Shown: piece after piece, positions 1 through 7,399 of the stretch
Numbering within the stretch: the first letter of the stretch is position 1
Layout of the letters: each line of letters starts with the position of its first letter
The notes under the pieces: model-generated
Told to the model about the DNA's origin: nothing
Seen by the model: only the letters and a program-made list of their open reading frames with translations
Databases searched by the model: none
Program-made: the position numbers and the translations under genes
Assembly (NCBI GenBank): GCA_016703895.1
Contig: JADJBE010000007.1
Span: 1-64,000 of the forward strand
Length of the DNA stretch: 64,000 nucleotides
Direction of reading: 5' to 3'
Source: Pseudomonadota bacterium
GTDB taxonomy: Bacteria > Pseudomonadota > Gammaproteobacteria > Steroidobacterales > Steroidobacteraceae

Positions 1-854
1 CCTGCCCGGCGGCCTTCGTCAAGAACGCGAACGACTGAGTGAGAACGAACTCGAACGGTGCGGAGAGCAGCACGTTGTACATGCCGACCGTCGTCGGCGT
101 CGCATACTCCTTGATACCAAGAATTGCGCCGAAACGCGTCTTTGTTGGTAATCGATACTCAATGGTCTCGCTACCGAAAATCATCCCTGTGGTCGCGAGC
201 ACCTCGTCGAGTGGCGCGGTTGGTAGCGGTACGGGCGCGAGATCTGCATTCACGAGTTGGCTGAAAAACTCCAGTACGCGCGAGTACCAGCGACCGTTGG
301 TCTCATACACGCCCAGCCGCTCGGGATCGTAGCGGGCGAGCGAGGAGCTTACTGTTTGCGCCAGCTTCTCGCAGGCATCGAGCGCGTCGACGTGCTCCGC
401 CAGCCGATGCTGGCTCGCCTTCGCGCTTGAGCAACCGCGCCACCAGGTTCGGCGCAGCTCCGGCAATCGGACGGTAGGCCGTCGACAGGTATAGCTCGTT
501 CACCATCAAGGTTTCGGTGGACAACCGTGCTTGGTAACGAATCGACAGTCGCTCGGCGAAGTCTTCGGCCGTTGCATCGCTTGTATCACCGGAGCTCACC
601 CGTTCGCGCCGGCGGATCACATGCACCCACAGCGCGACATTCGGCGCGGCAATATTGCGCCACAGGACATTGAGCCGTTCGTGCCAGTTGTTCAGCACCT
701 CGTCATCGGCCGTCTCAAAGCTCGCGCCGTCGATCCGGAAGACCTGCACGTAGTCGCCCGCCTCCGTCCTCACAACATTGGGCGAGAGCTGCGCGCGATA
801 CGGGATACGGAATGCCACGGGCAGCTCGCGTCGCAGTGCCGTGCCACGTTTCAT
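1..854 (-). CDS. virB4: VirB4/TrbE-family conjugative ATPase, N-terminal part, frameshifted and cut by the window edge
   Basis: This is the N-terminal part of the type IV secretion ATPase that energises pilus assembly and substrate transfer at the inner membrane. From 854 downward the protein has the family opening: FRIPYRAQLSPNVV, GDYVQVFRIDG, then NNWHERLN and VALWVHVIRRRE. Near 420-430 the frame breaks. The reading then continues in another frame to the window edge (KASQHRLAEHVDALDACEKL, later SETIEYRLPTKTRF and SAPFEFVLTQSFAF), which still looks like VirB4. The Walker motifs lie outside the window. The start overlaps the end of virB3 by 4 nt, so translation is probably coupled. The break is a one-base shift like those in housekeeping genes of this window, so an assembly error is likely. 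Confidence 0.85.
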
Positions 855-1225
855 GCGAGTCGCACCGTCGCCTGTGCCTTGCGCCGACCACGACGATCCG
901 GAAGATCGAGCAGCAGCGGGCTGTAGCTCGCTCCCTTCCAGAACCTAAGGCTGCAGAAGTACGCAAGCATGCGGGTCTTGGCCCACATCACGAGCAGGTC
1001 AAAGTAGCGGGCATCGCGAACGCAGAGCAGCATGCAGATGCCATGGACGGGTACTATCAACAGCAGAACTAACAAGTTCTTCGTGGAGGAGAAATACCTC
1101 CATCGTGAAAGCCGCGTTGAGCAGCAGCGCCGCATAGTCACGCCAAAGCGCATTGGCGGACGTGTCACTCCGACGAAGAGTGGATCGGCAGTAACCCCGG
1201 CATTGCGCGGTTCCACGGCCAGCAC
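851..1225 (-). CDS. virB3: Type IV secretion system protein VirB3
   Basis: This small inner-membrane component of the conjugation machine works with VirB4. It has 124 residues, slightly longer than many VirB3/TrbD proteins. The family signature DPLFVGVTRPPMRFGV sits at about residues 15-30. One hydrophobic segment follows (LLVLLLIVPVHGICMLL, about 50-66), then a basic C-terminal tail. It lies between virB2 and virB4 in the usual order, 2 nt after virB2 and overlapping virB4 by 4 nt. The identification rests on the motif plus the gene order. Confidence 0.88.
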   Translation of the reverse strand: MLAVEPRNAGVTADPLFVGVTRPPMRFGVTMRRCCSTRLSRWRYFSSTKNLLVLLLIVPVHGICMLLCVRDARYFDLLVMWAKTRMLAYFCSLRFWKGASYSPLLLDLPDRRGRRKAQATVRLA

Positions 1226-1227
1226 CC

Positions 1228-1536
1228 CTACACGCCGAACAGCGTTCGAATCCAGGCGACGATCTGCGGTGCGCCAAAGATCGCGGCGATGCCGATCAGC
1301 GCACCGATTACCCAGCCCCAGGAGATTCGACCGACGGCCGCGGCGATGGCGAGCGCGATGACGATCAGCACGGCGATTGGTGTCGCGATCGTCAAAGCAA
1401 ACGTCACGAGGGAGTTAGCGCCCGTGTCGAAAGGGGATGCCTGAGCCCAGACCGCGCATGGCGCGAAGAGAACCGCTGCGCCAGCAAGGCGGGCGATCAG
1501 TCTGAGGCTGCGGCAAGACTGGATGCGCTGGTCCAC
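1228..1536 (-). CDS. virB2: VirB2/TrbC-type conjugative pilin
   Basis: This is the probable major pilin of the element's type IV secretion system, 102 residues long. An N-terminal signal peptide ends near AVWA-QASPF (about residue 31). Two long hydrophobic segments follow (LVTFALTIATPIAVLIVIAL and WVIGALIGIAAIFGAP) with a short polar loop GRISWG between them, the normal layout of VirB2 pilins. It is the first gene of the virB2-virB3-virB4 run. About 130 bp of non-coding sequence upstream contains an inverted repeat (1599-1634) that shares 13 bp with the control region of the FlhC-like gene. Confidence 0.87.
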   Translation of the reverse strand: MDQRIQSCRSLRLIARLAGAAVLFAPCAVWAQASPFDTGANSLVTFALTIATPIAVLIVIALAIAAAVGRISWGWVIGALIGIAAIFGAPQIVAWIRTLFGV

Positions 1537-1598
1537 GGGTCAACCCCTTTTTTTCTTGTGGGGATGCCATCGAATCACGCACACCGTCGGCGATGCAG

Positions 1599-1634
1599 TG
1601 CAGGTTTCCGGGGAAATTCACCCGAAACCCTGCA
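1599..1634. promoter_or_regulatory. Inverted repeat upstream of virB2, putative operator
   Basis: The left arm TGCAGGTTTCCGGG (1599-1612) and the right arm CCCGAAACCCTGCA (1621-1634) are complementary at 12 of 14 positions. The site lies 63-98 bp upstream of the virB2 start. The 13-mer CAGGTTTCCGGGG (1601-1613) recurs exactly at 2441-2453, in front of the FlhC-like gene. A role as an activator site for the conjugation operon is inferred from this sharing. Confidence 0.5.
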
Positions 1635-1665
1635 AGAACGTGAGTTACTTGCGCAGACGGTATTG

Positions 1666-2373
1666 TCAATCCTCCGGCGTCGTGTCCATCCTATTCCCCG
1701 CGACCAATGGCTCGGGGGCACTACCAGCAGATTGGGTATGAATCAGCTCTCCGCAGAAATGCAGCTTCGCCTCACGCCGAAGCTTCTCCAGTGCGGCCTC
1801 GTTTGGCTCGCGCGCCGCAATCAGCAGTTCACGCCAGAAGCGGGGATCGTTGTCCCAGCGGATGCGGAGACATTTCGCGCTCGCGACCGCCAAGGTCCGG
1901 ACTTGCTGCATCGTGAGCACAGCGATGCAGTCGGCCACCGGCGGCGGCATGGCAAAGAGCATCGATGCGACTCCACGATCCTCGCGGGCCACCTGCCAGG
2001 CGAACATCAGGGTTTCGAGCGCGAGCCAATCCCAGCGCGTCGTAGGCGACACGCCGGCATGACTGCCTGGCGCCCGCGCGCCGTTGCCCGCGGCCATGCG
2101 CCACCACGCCACATCGCCAAATCTCAGGTCGACGATCACGAACGGAAAGAGCGCCAACCGCTTGCACGACGTTGGATCGAGATGGCTCCACAGTTCCCGG
2201 TGCAACGCGACCAGCGGAAACGGATTCCCAGACCGGGCATCGATGGAAAGCTCGCAGAACAGTTCGATGAATTGTTCGTTCAGCTGGTGCGCCAGACCGA
2301 TCGACCGGGCACCCTTCCATCTGTGCTGCGAGAGCTGTTTGGCGTCTGCTCCTCCCCGTCGCCAGGATTCCAT
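1666..2373 (-). CDS. FlhD-like regulator of the conjugative element
   Basis: This is a 235-residue protein with no close family I can name over its first half. Its second half resembles FlhD. At about residues 140-205, LALETLMFAWQVAREDR, MPPPVADCIAVLTMQQVRTL and KCLRIRWDNDPRFWRELL follow the FlhD pattern of helix, A-D-x-L-x-x-L-T-x-x-Q-x-x-x-L-A, then C-x-x-R-x-D. Typical FlhD is about 115 residues, so this protein has an extra N-terminal domain. It is transcribed toward virB2 and diverges from an FlhC-like gene. Paired FlhDC-like activators (SetCD, AcaCD) control conjugation in SXT and IncC elements, so the inferred role is a transfer activator. It differs from those in being divergent rather than operonic. 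The similarity was judged by eye only. Confidence 0.6.
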   Translation of the reverse strand: MESWRRGGADAKQLSQHRWKGARSIGLAHQLNEQFIELFCELSIDARSGNPFPLVALHRELWSHLDPTSCKRLALFPFVIVDLRFGDVAWWRMAAGNGARAPGSHAGVSPTTRWDWLALETLMFAWQVAREDRGVASMLFAMPPPVADCIAVLTMQQVRTLAVASAKCLRIRWDNDPRFWRELLIAAREPNEAALEKLRREAKLHFCGELIHTQSAGSAPEPLVAGNRMDTTPED

Positions 2374-2428
2374 TGCGCACCGTCGCCAGATCTCCCATAC
2401 AAAATGGCATTGTTGGGAGCCGGCACGG

Positions 2429-2450
2429 CGGAAACGCCCTCAGGTTTCCG
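2429..2450. promoter_or_regulatory. Perfect palindrome in the FlhD-like/FlhC-like divergent control region
   Basis: CGGAAAC (2429-2435), an 8-nt spacer and GTTTCCG (2444-2450) form a perfect 7-8-7 palindrome in the 112-bp gap between the two divergent regulator genes. It overlaps the 13-mer shared with the virB2 upstream region. The position would allow control of both genes. The binding protein is not known; autoregulation by the FlhDC-like pair is an inference. Confidence 0.5.
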
Positions 2451-2485
2451 GGGTATATATGGTAGAAACTTCAACAGGTTGATCT

Positions 2486-3034
2486 ATGGGCAGCACCAGT
2501 AGCGACGCGCGGTTCGACCGCTATTACCGACGGATACAGTTGGGTCTTCGGTTGCTCGCGCACGGTGCCCGCGCGCAAACGGCCTGCGATTGGAGCGGCC
2601 TGACGCCGGACCGCCTCATCACCCTGAAACGGCGCTGGCTGCCTGATGCTGGCGATGGATTCCGGGGACCCGCGCCGACTTCCTTCCAGCCTTTTTTCCG
2701 GTCCGCGGTGCGCCTCGCTAATGCGACCGTGTTCGCCAGCATCCATCACAGCCTGTGCCAACGGTCCATTCCACCCGGCGAGTCTTGGGAACTGCAACCC
2801 GGGCTGGAGAACGGCGAGCGCCTCTGTTCGGCCTTTGAGATCTTCCGAGAGTGGGAACCGGACGCCGATCTGGAATTCGATCAGGCCGCGTTACTGGCGC
2901 GAGGCGCAGCCAATTCCGAGAACATTGAACTGCTGCGATGTCTGAAATGTCATAGCGCAATGCTGATCGACAAGTGGGCGCGGCGCCGCGAAGTCTGCTC
3001 GGGCTGCCGAAGTCGGCGTGATGCTAATCCCTAA
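2486..3034 (+). CDS. FlhC-like zinc-binding transcriptional regulator
   Basis: This 182-residue protein has the size and layout of FlhC. The N-terminal helical part RIQLGLRLLAHGARAQTACD / WSGLTPDRLITLKRRWL (about residues 16-50) matches the FlhC pattern of 'L..LGARLQ...TGLS..RL..LY'. The middle part includes FREWEPDADLEFDQAALLAR. The C-terminal zinc site has four cysteines in two pairs, RCLKC and VCSGC (about residues 152-174), like the FlhC zinc site. It diverges from the FlhD-like gene and overlaps, tail to tail, a small membrane-protein gene. Together they would form a heteromeric activator, as SetCD/AcaCD do in other conjugative elements; this is inferred. Confidence 0.68.
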   Translation: MGSTSSDARFDRYYRRIQLGLRLLAHGARAQTACDWSGLTPDRLITLKRRWLPDAGDGFRGPAPTSFQPFFRSAVRLANATVFASIHHSLCQRSIPPGESWELQPGLENGERLCSAFEIFREWEPDADLEFDQAALLARGAANSENIELLRCLKCHSAMLIDKWARRREVCSGCRSRRDANP

Positions 3035-3296
3035 CAAGAGCCATCAGCGCAAGCTGATACAGGACGGCAAACAGGCCGAACGCCAGCGCGAGGCCGGCGA
3101 CCTGCAGGAACGGGAACCGCGGTCCCACGGCGGAGATCTCGAACGCGATGGCAGCCACGAAGCCGCCGATCAGCATGAAGCCGCAAATGAAGTTCACGAC
3201 CGGCTGCGCCAGCAACATGCCGGCAATGAGCGGGAAAGACACGACTTTCCAGGTCACTCGGGCCGATGTGCTCAACGCGGAATGGATCTGCGCCAT
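3024..3296 (-). CDS. Small membrane protein of the conjugative element, unknown function
   Basis: I do not recognise this 90-residue protein. Two or three hydrophobic segments are visible (VVSFPLIAGMLLAQPVVNFI, GFMLIGGFVAAIAFEI and LALAFGLFAVLYQLALMAL), so it should be an inner-membrane protein. The composition is normal for the element backbone (GC-rich, unlike the cargo to its right). Its 3' end overlaps that of the FlhC-like gene by 11 bp. A role in mating-pair biology is possible from location only. Confidence 0.55.
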   Translation of the reverse strand: MAQIHSALSTSARVTWKVVSFPLIAGMLLAQPVVNFICGFMLIGGFVAAIAFEISAVGPRFPFLQVAGLALAFGLFAVLYQLALMALVRD

Positions 3297-3426
3297 GACC
3301 GCCTCCCGGTTTGGCTACCGTACGTATCGGTCACCGATTGTGGCAAGAGCATCTCATTCCAAAACTTCGCCATGACAATGGCTTACGGAATGCCTACTCT
3401 AGCGACCATGAGTGAGTCTAGGATTG

Positions 3427-3455
3427 AAAAAAGCTAAACACCTTCAGGTGTAGCT
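3427..3455 (-). terminator. Rho-independent terminator on the minus strand
   Basis: On the minus strand the sequence reads AGCTACACCT-GA-AGGTGTtTAGCT followed by six T residues (a run of A at 3427-3432 on the plus strand). This is an 11-bp stem with one bulged base and a U tract. It lies about 50 bp beyond the stop of the leftward cargo genes at 3510-5346 and would separate them from the conjugation backbone. Confidence 0.7.
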
Positions 3456-3509
3456 AAGGACGCCGCTACCGTCTCCAGCCGGTGGCAGCGCACTCACATT
3501 TGATGTGAA

Positions 3510-4097
3510 TTATCGTGGACTTGGTCCTGGACTCGGCATGGGCAATAGTCTTGGCAGCGTTGCCTCGATACACCCGTCATCAGCCCCTCCCATCGCTCCG
3601 ATCCTCCTGAGATGCAGGACATACCACGAGCTCCATACTGCGGACACGTAGCATCTGGGCTGCGGAATGAATGCAAAAGCAAATTGATCGCAGTCGGGCC
3701 CATTGCATGGGACGGGCAAACTGGAGCAGCCAATTAACTCCGCGAACTTCTCTCTGGACGCTACCGCTGGTGCTCCACTTGACGCGACTGTCCTCCTGTT
3801 CGCATCAGAAACTGCATCGGAAACTTTACTACAGTAAATCGGCGCCGAATTGAACAGTGCGGGTGACGGCGGCATATGCAAATTCTTAGGAAGTTGAATA
3901 AAGAGCTTCTGCGGCCCGTCAAGTGCTCTCGCAGCGTCTTCGCGACCCCGCGCATACCCATCTCGAAACAACTGTGAGTCGTCAGAATGGATTTCATTCA
4001 GAATTCGTCTCTGCAACCCCGTTTGCTCCGTGGCCAAGGTCTCGTAGAACGCCGCCTCACTAAGGTTCCTCAATTGTCCGAATGAAATGAAGTACAT
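3510..4097 (-). CDS. Cargo protein of unknown function, last gene of a leftward set
   Basis: Not recognised. The reading frame encodes 195 residues from an ATG with a purine-rich GCGGAG directly before it. The same frame stays open upstream for more than 40 codons, into the end of the gene at 4142-4573. The two may therefore be one protein of roughly 350 residues split by a one-base error, as happens elsewhere in this window. The first half (LRNLSEAAFYETLATEQTGL, then DGYARGREDAARALDGPQKL) looks like helical coding sequence. The last 40 residues look less convincing. Base composition is clearly AT-richer than the neighbouring backbone. Confidence 0.4.
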   Translation of the reverse strand: MYFISFGQLRNLSEAAFYETLATEQTGLQRRILNEIHSDDSQLFRDGYARGREDAARALDGPQKLFIQLPKNLHMPPSPALFNSAPIYCSKVSDAVSDANRRTVASSGAPAVASREKFAELIGCSSLPVPCNGPDCDQFAFAFIPQPRCYVSAVWSSWYVLHLRRIGAMGGADDGCIEATLPRLLPMPSPGPSPR

Positions 4098-4141
4098 CTC
4101 CGCGGAGGTTGGAACCCAATCAGCCCCTTTGCGTTGCCACT

Positions 4142-4573
4142 TTATCTTTCGCTCATCTTCAATCGTGGCGTCTTTGTCTTCAGAGCTTTGACACTTACAT
4201 ACTCCCCACCTGCAGATTGCTTGGCATTCAACTTGTCGTTCGAACTCGATTCCAGCAGCAAATCGATATCCGATCGCGCGATAACGTATTTCACATCATT
4301 CAAGATCATCGTCGTTTGTCCCGCCGCGTCAGTCTGGAACTGAACAAGAACCGGATCGCGCTGATCGGTGGCCGCCTTGAACAATATGCTGATCATTGCC
4401 TGAGGAGCAACTGCCTCACTCTTGAACCTCTGCACAAAGCTTGCTTGTAGCGACTGGCTGGCTTCGGTCAACGCGCTCTGAATCAACGAACCAGAGATCG
4501 CCCGCGTTCTGTTATCGAATGGCGAAATCTCCGTAGATCCAGAAGAACTTCCCCCGAATAGGTTACCCGACAA
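4142..4573 (-). CDS. Cargo protein of unknown function
   Basis: Not recognised. It has 143 residues: a Gly/Ser-rich start (MSGNLFGGSSSGS), then an amphipathic helical stretch (SLIQSALTEASQSLQASFVQ), then a beta-rich part (RDPVLVQFQTDAAGQTTMIL and DVKYVIARSDIDLLLES). There is no signal peptide or membrane segment. The frame ends at KMSER; the following frame stays open into the next gene, so the two may be a single frameshifted gene. It is part of a leftward set ending at the terminator at 3427-3455. Confidence 0.45.
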   Translation of the reverse strand: MSGNLFGGSSSGSTEISPFDNRTRAISGSLIQSALTEASQSLQASFVQRFKSEAVAPQAMISILFKAATDQRDPVLVQFQTDAAGQTTMILNDVKYVIARSDIDLLLESSSNDKLNAKQSAGGEYVSVKALKTKTPRLKMSER

Positions 4574-4644
4574 GTTAAACCCAGCCTTCTTGCTTTTCGT
4601 TCTTTGGACAACTCCCTGCCTCCCGACGGCATTCTCGTGATTGA

Positions 4645-5028
4645 CTAGTTCGACAACTGCCTCTCATGGTTCATTACGTCTCGAATCTGTACACGATAGG
4701 AATTTGTCTTCAGGAGGTCCCAAGGAACAAACATTTCACCCAAGAGACTCTTCTGCAGCGCAATCTTCCTTAGACTATGGCAGGAATCTGTTATAGCGAC
4801 TGCCTTCTTTCCAAGTGTGTTGGAATTTGTGGCGTACGTTACTTCCGACATTCCTTCGCCGAATGTCACTGCACCATTCGCGGCCCCTTGTAGGGGAGGC
4901 GGAAAATATTGCCTGACCTTGAAGGGCAGGTCACCTTCGAAGCGCCCGCCTGTGGAGATTCGAATAAACACATATGGGTAGGGACCAATATCAGCGGAGG
5001 ACTTAGGTGGGATCGTCAAGTCACGCAA
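4645..5028 (-). CDS. Cargo protein of unknown function, start uncertain
   Basis: Not recognised. The frame gives 127 residues from a TTG. The true start may lie further upstream, because the same frame continues back as EDAFRQ to an in-frame stop. Notable text includes IGPYPYVFIRISTGGRFEGD, KVRQYFPPPLQGAANGAVTF and GEMFVPWDLLKTNSYRVQIR, with mixed beta character and no obvious catalytic motif. It lies between two other unknown leftward genes of similar low GC. Confidence 0.4.
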   Translation of the reverse strand: MRDLTIPPKSSADIGPYPYVFIRISTGGRFEGDLPFKVRQYFPPPLQGAANGAVTFGEGMSEVTYATNSNTLGKKAVAITDSCHSLRKIALQKSLLGEMFVPWDLLKTNSYRVQIRDVMNHERQLSN

Positions 5029-5127
5029 CTGGCGAAACGCATCCTCTCAGGCTGCGGCGAGTCGAAAATGATACTCAAAGAAAACCGTCGAAACAGGCTC
5101 CGCAGATGTCGACGACGCGCAGCTGCG

Positions 5128-5346
5128 TCAATGTCTTGAGAAAACTTCGTCCAATCGGGCTACGACCGGCTCCGTAGCAAAGCGGCCAGCACCATCGCCC
5201 CAGACGCTCACTATTTCACCGTTCAAAGACAGTAGCCACGTAGTGATGCCGCGATATACGCTCTGAATTGCCTTCAATTCTGGGCTTGCTGCGGAAATGG
5301 CCGGTCTCTCTGCCCCGCGTACGATTTGACTGGCGCATAGCAGCAA
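5128..5346 (-). CDS. Short cargo reading frame, possible secreted or truncated protein
   Basis: Not recognised. It has 72 residues from a TTG start, with a short hydrophobic N terminus (MLLCASQIV) that could be part of a broken signal peptide. An in-frame stop lies 3 codons upstream. The part VYRGITTWLLSLNGEIVSVW reads like genuine protein. The gap to the next leftward gene (5029-5127) has open stretches in several frames, so this may be a fragment of a longer frameshifted gene. Confidence 0.3.
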   Translation of the reverse strand: MLLCASQIVRGAERPAISAASPELKAIQSVYRGITTWLLSLNGEIVSVWGDGAGRFATEPVVARLDEVFSRH

Positions 5347-5685
5347 AGCACGCTATACCGAATACCTGACCGTTCCGATTGACCGCCACGACGTCTCTCC
5401 CCTAGTTAATCTGTGGTATCAGCGAACCTCAGGTACTTTCTCGACACGGGCTGAACGCAACACGGTACAACATTCCCTATACAACCCCTACAACAGTCAC
5501 TACTTCTTGGTAGCCACTGGGTCAGTTCGAATCGACCGCCACCCGCAACCACCGCGATGCGGAGCAGCAGCACATTGCTGCATCTTATACGACTTCCTCG
5601 CGCCAGACTAGCGCCCTGCTGTTGCCATTTTTTGAAGCACTATCAACCAGCAGTCTCACGGTAGAATTCATCAAGCGGAGTGTTT
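5347..5685. other. Gene-poor stretch in the cargo block
   Basis: I see no convincing gene in these roughly 340 bp between a leftward short frame and a rightward secreted-protein gene. It probably holds the divergent promoters for both. The sequence is AT-richer than the core genome. Confidence 0.4.
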
Positions 5686-6084
5686 ATGCGGCCAGTTAGC
5701 TTGTTGATCTCGCTATGCTTCATGCAAACGGTGAGTCATGCGAGTGAATCACGAGTGTCGTTCAGCGCTGAGGACATTGCGGTTCTCAAGAGCATGGTTA
5801 AGAAAGAACATATTTCGTCCTCGGCAGAGAAGCTTATGGTGTCCGCTCCGGTCTGGGACTTGTTGGCGTCACCAAATCCGGTGGAAGTCTTTATCACTCT
5901 TTCCAGCTCGGATTGGGGCGCCGCACTGACCGGTGCAGCGAAACTTCGCAAAGTGACTAGCTGCGCAATTGCGAAAGACATTTCTTATCATCTCAATGAC
6001 ACGCTGAGCGAGCGCGTGCCCACCGGCGGAGCGCTCGCCTATTTCGAGAAGATGCAAAAAATTTACGATGACGCATGTGGTTAG
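5686..6084 (+). CDS. Small exported protein of unknown function
   Basis: Not recognised. I chose the ATG at 5686, which has GGAG six bases upstream; a GTG at 5680 is also in frame. The product has 132 residues. It begins with a signal peptide (MRPVSLLISLCFMQTVSHAS, cleavage probably near SHA-SES) and has a mature part of about 110 residues. Two cysteines are visible (VTSCAI and DDACG at the extreme C terminus), which could form a disulfide in the periplasm. It is transcribed away from the leftward cargo set. Confidence 0.5.
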   Translation: MRPVSLLISLCFMQTVSHASESRVSFSAEDIAVLKSMVKKEHISSSAEKLMVSAPVWDLLASPNPVEVFITLSSSDWGAALTGAAKLRKVTSCAIAKDISYHLNDTLSERVPTGGALAYFEKMQKIYDDACG

Positions 6085-6152
6085 CGCACGGGGGGCTCTC
6101 CGTCCGGACGAATTCATAAGGACGAACGGTACCGGGTTTGGCGTTCAGGTAG

Positions 6153-6383
6153 AACAGCTTTGCAATCGTCCAGAAAGTCAAACCCGGTAACGATCGCCCT
6201 CGCGAGTTCCTTGAATCGGTCGAGCGCGAAGCGCCCGACTTCAGCCTCAATGGACTTCCGCAGGCAGCCGACCTACCCGGTGTTCGTCGAAAGCTCTTCA
6301 ACCTGCGCCAGCGCTCCGCGAAGAAGCGCGAAGCAGACCACGCACAACTAGTCGCTGCTATTCGTCGTTACAGTTCGAGCTGA
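6153..6383 (+). pseudogene. Remnant of a coding sequence, C-terminal part only
   Basis: A 76-codon open frame without a start codon reads like real protein: IVQKVKPGNDRPREFLESVE, APDFSLNGLPQAADLPGVRR and KKREADHAQLVAAIRRYSSS, then TGA. It is strongly charged and helical. An in-frame TAG immediately precedes it. It could be the tail of a gene whose start was lost or frameshifted. I cannot name the family. Confidence 0.35.
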
Positions 6384-6514
6384 GATCAGGGAATCAAGCG
6401 TCGAGTTTCCACCGTGCTCCACCTGAAAACGCCCACCGAGATCTACAACGGCAGGAAACTCGCGTCGCGTTTGGCCTATCTTTTCCCCTGAATCCCTGCG
6501 CTGCAATTCACGTC

Positions 6515-6979
6515 GTGATTACGCATTCTGTGCCCATCGGTCATCCGGATGGGGCAAACATATGGACACGCACACAGGCCGAAAGCAATTCAGTTGCCGA
6601 CGCCACTCCCACTAACAGGCACGATGTTCATCTGCCACGTTGGGTAAACGAACCGCTTCCCGACGTACAATCGATTCTCAACGGCCGCGAAATCGCACGT
6701 CTTACTCGCCGCCCGCGATGGTTGCTGTTAGGCCTGGCTCGCTTGGGGCGATTCCCGAAGCGACGAACCCGTTGCGGCAAACCGATTGGCTGGCATCGCG
6801 CCGACGTGCTCGCCTGGCTGACACAGAACATGACGGTCGAACCGGACCGCCGACCTGAATCCTGGACCCGTCGGCAGACAAGACCCCGGCACGTTTGCCT
6901 TCCGCTCGAAATCACCCCGACCTGCAGAACGCGCAGTGAAGCGCATCGCCGCCACTCCGCTGGAGGACCGCTTCCGTGA
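6515..6979 (+). CDS. AlpA-like helix-turn-helix regulator, first of two
   Basis: This is a small DNA-binding protein of the AlpA/excisionase type. The middle of the frame (about residues 53-105) has the pattern ILNGREIARLTRRPRWLLLG, GRFPKRRTRCGKPIGWHRAD and VLAWLTQN, the winged-helix layout 'L..REVA.L.G.S...IY.....G.FP.....G...GW...DV..WL'. The flanking N- and C-terminal parts are poorly conserved in appearance, and the GTG start is uncertain. Its stop overlaps the GTG start of the next AlpA-like gene, indicating translational coupling. In related elements such proteins act as excision factors or activators of integrase genes; that role is inferred here. Confidence 0.55.
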   Translation: MITHSVPIGHPDGANIWTRTQAESNSVADATPTNRHDVHLPRWVNEPLPDVQSILNGREIARLTRRPRWLLLGLARLGRFPKRRTRCGKPIGWHRADVLAWLTQNMTVEPDRRPESWTRRQTRPRHVCLPLEITPTCRTRSEAHRRHSAGGPLP

Positions 6980-7251
6980 ACCCCAACCCACCTGTTATTG
7001 CAGCCGACTCGGCGCGCACATGCCAGCGTGCTGTGCGGCGCCGCGAGCTGCGCAAGATCGTGCCGCTCGCGGACACCACGATCTACGAGATGGAGCGGCG
7101 GGGAGAATTTCCGAAGCGCTTCTACCTCACAACGAAGTGCGTGGTGTGGGACCTAAACGAAGTCGAACAGTGGCTGACGGCGCGCCGCGAAGAATGCCAT
7201 GCGGGGCGCGTGAGACGGGCCCCTGATCCCGATGTTCGTTCCCGCACGTAG
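6976..7251 (+). CDS. AlpA-family regulator, second of two
   Basis: This 91-residue member of the AlpA family starts at a GTG overlapping the stop of the upstream AlpA-like gene. The core reads RRRELRKIVPLADTTIYEME, RRGEFPKRFYLTTKCVVWDL and NEVEQWLTAR, a clear AlpA match (HTH, then 'G.FP', then 'W....V..WL'). AlpA proteins regulate excision of P4-like and CP4-57-like elements through the integrase gene. This fits the P4-type integrase at 11226-12482, but a direct link is inferred. Confidence 0.72.
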   Translation: MNPNPPVIAADSARTCQRAVRRRELRKIVPLADTTIYEMERRGEFPKRFYLTTKCVVWDLNEVEQWLTARREECHAGRVRRAPDPDVRSRT

Positions 7252-7399
7252 ACCCGTCGAGCGAATCACACCGTAGGAACGTGACTGCCCGTCATCGCAC
7301 AAGAGCGGCAAAGCATTGATGGCGTCCGCCACATCTCGGAAGCCCATGCCACAAGTTCACGAAAACCGGAATCGACGTAGCCGATAATCCACAATTATT

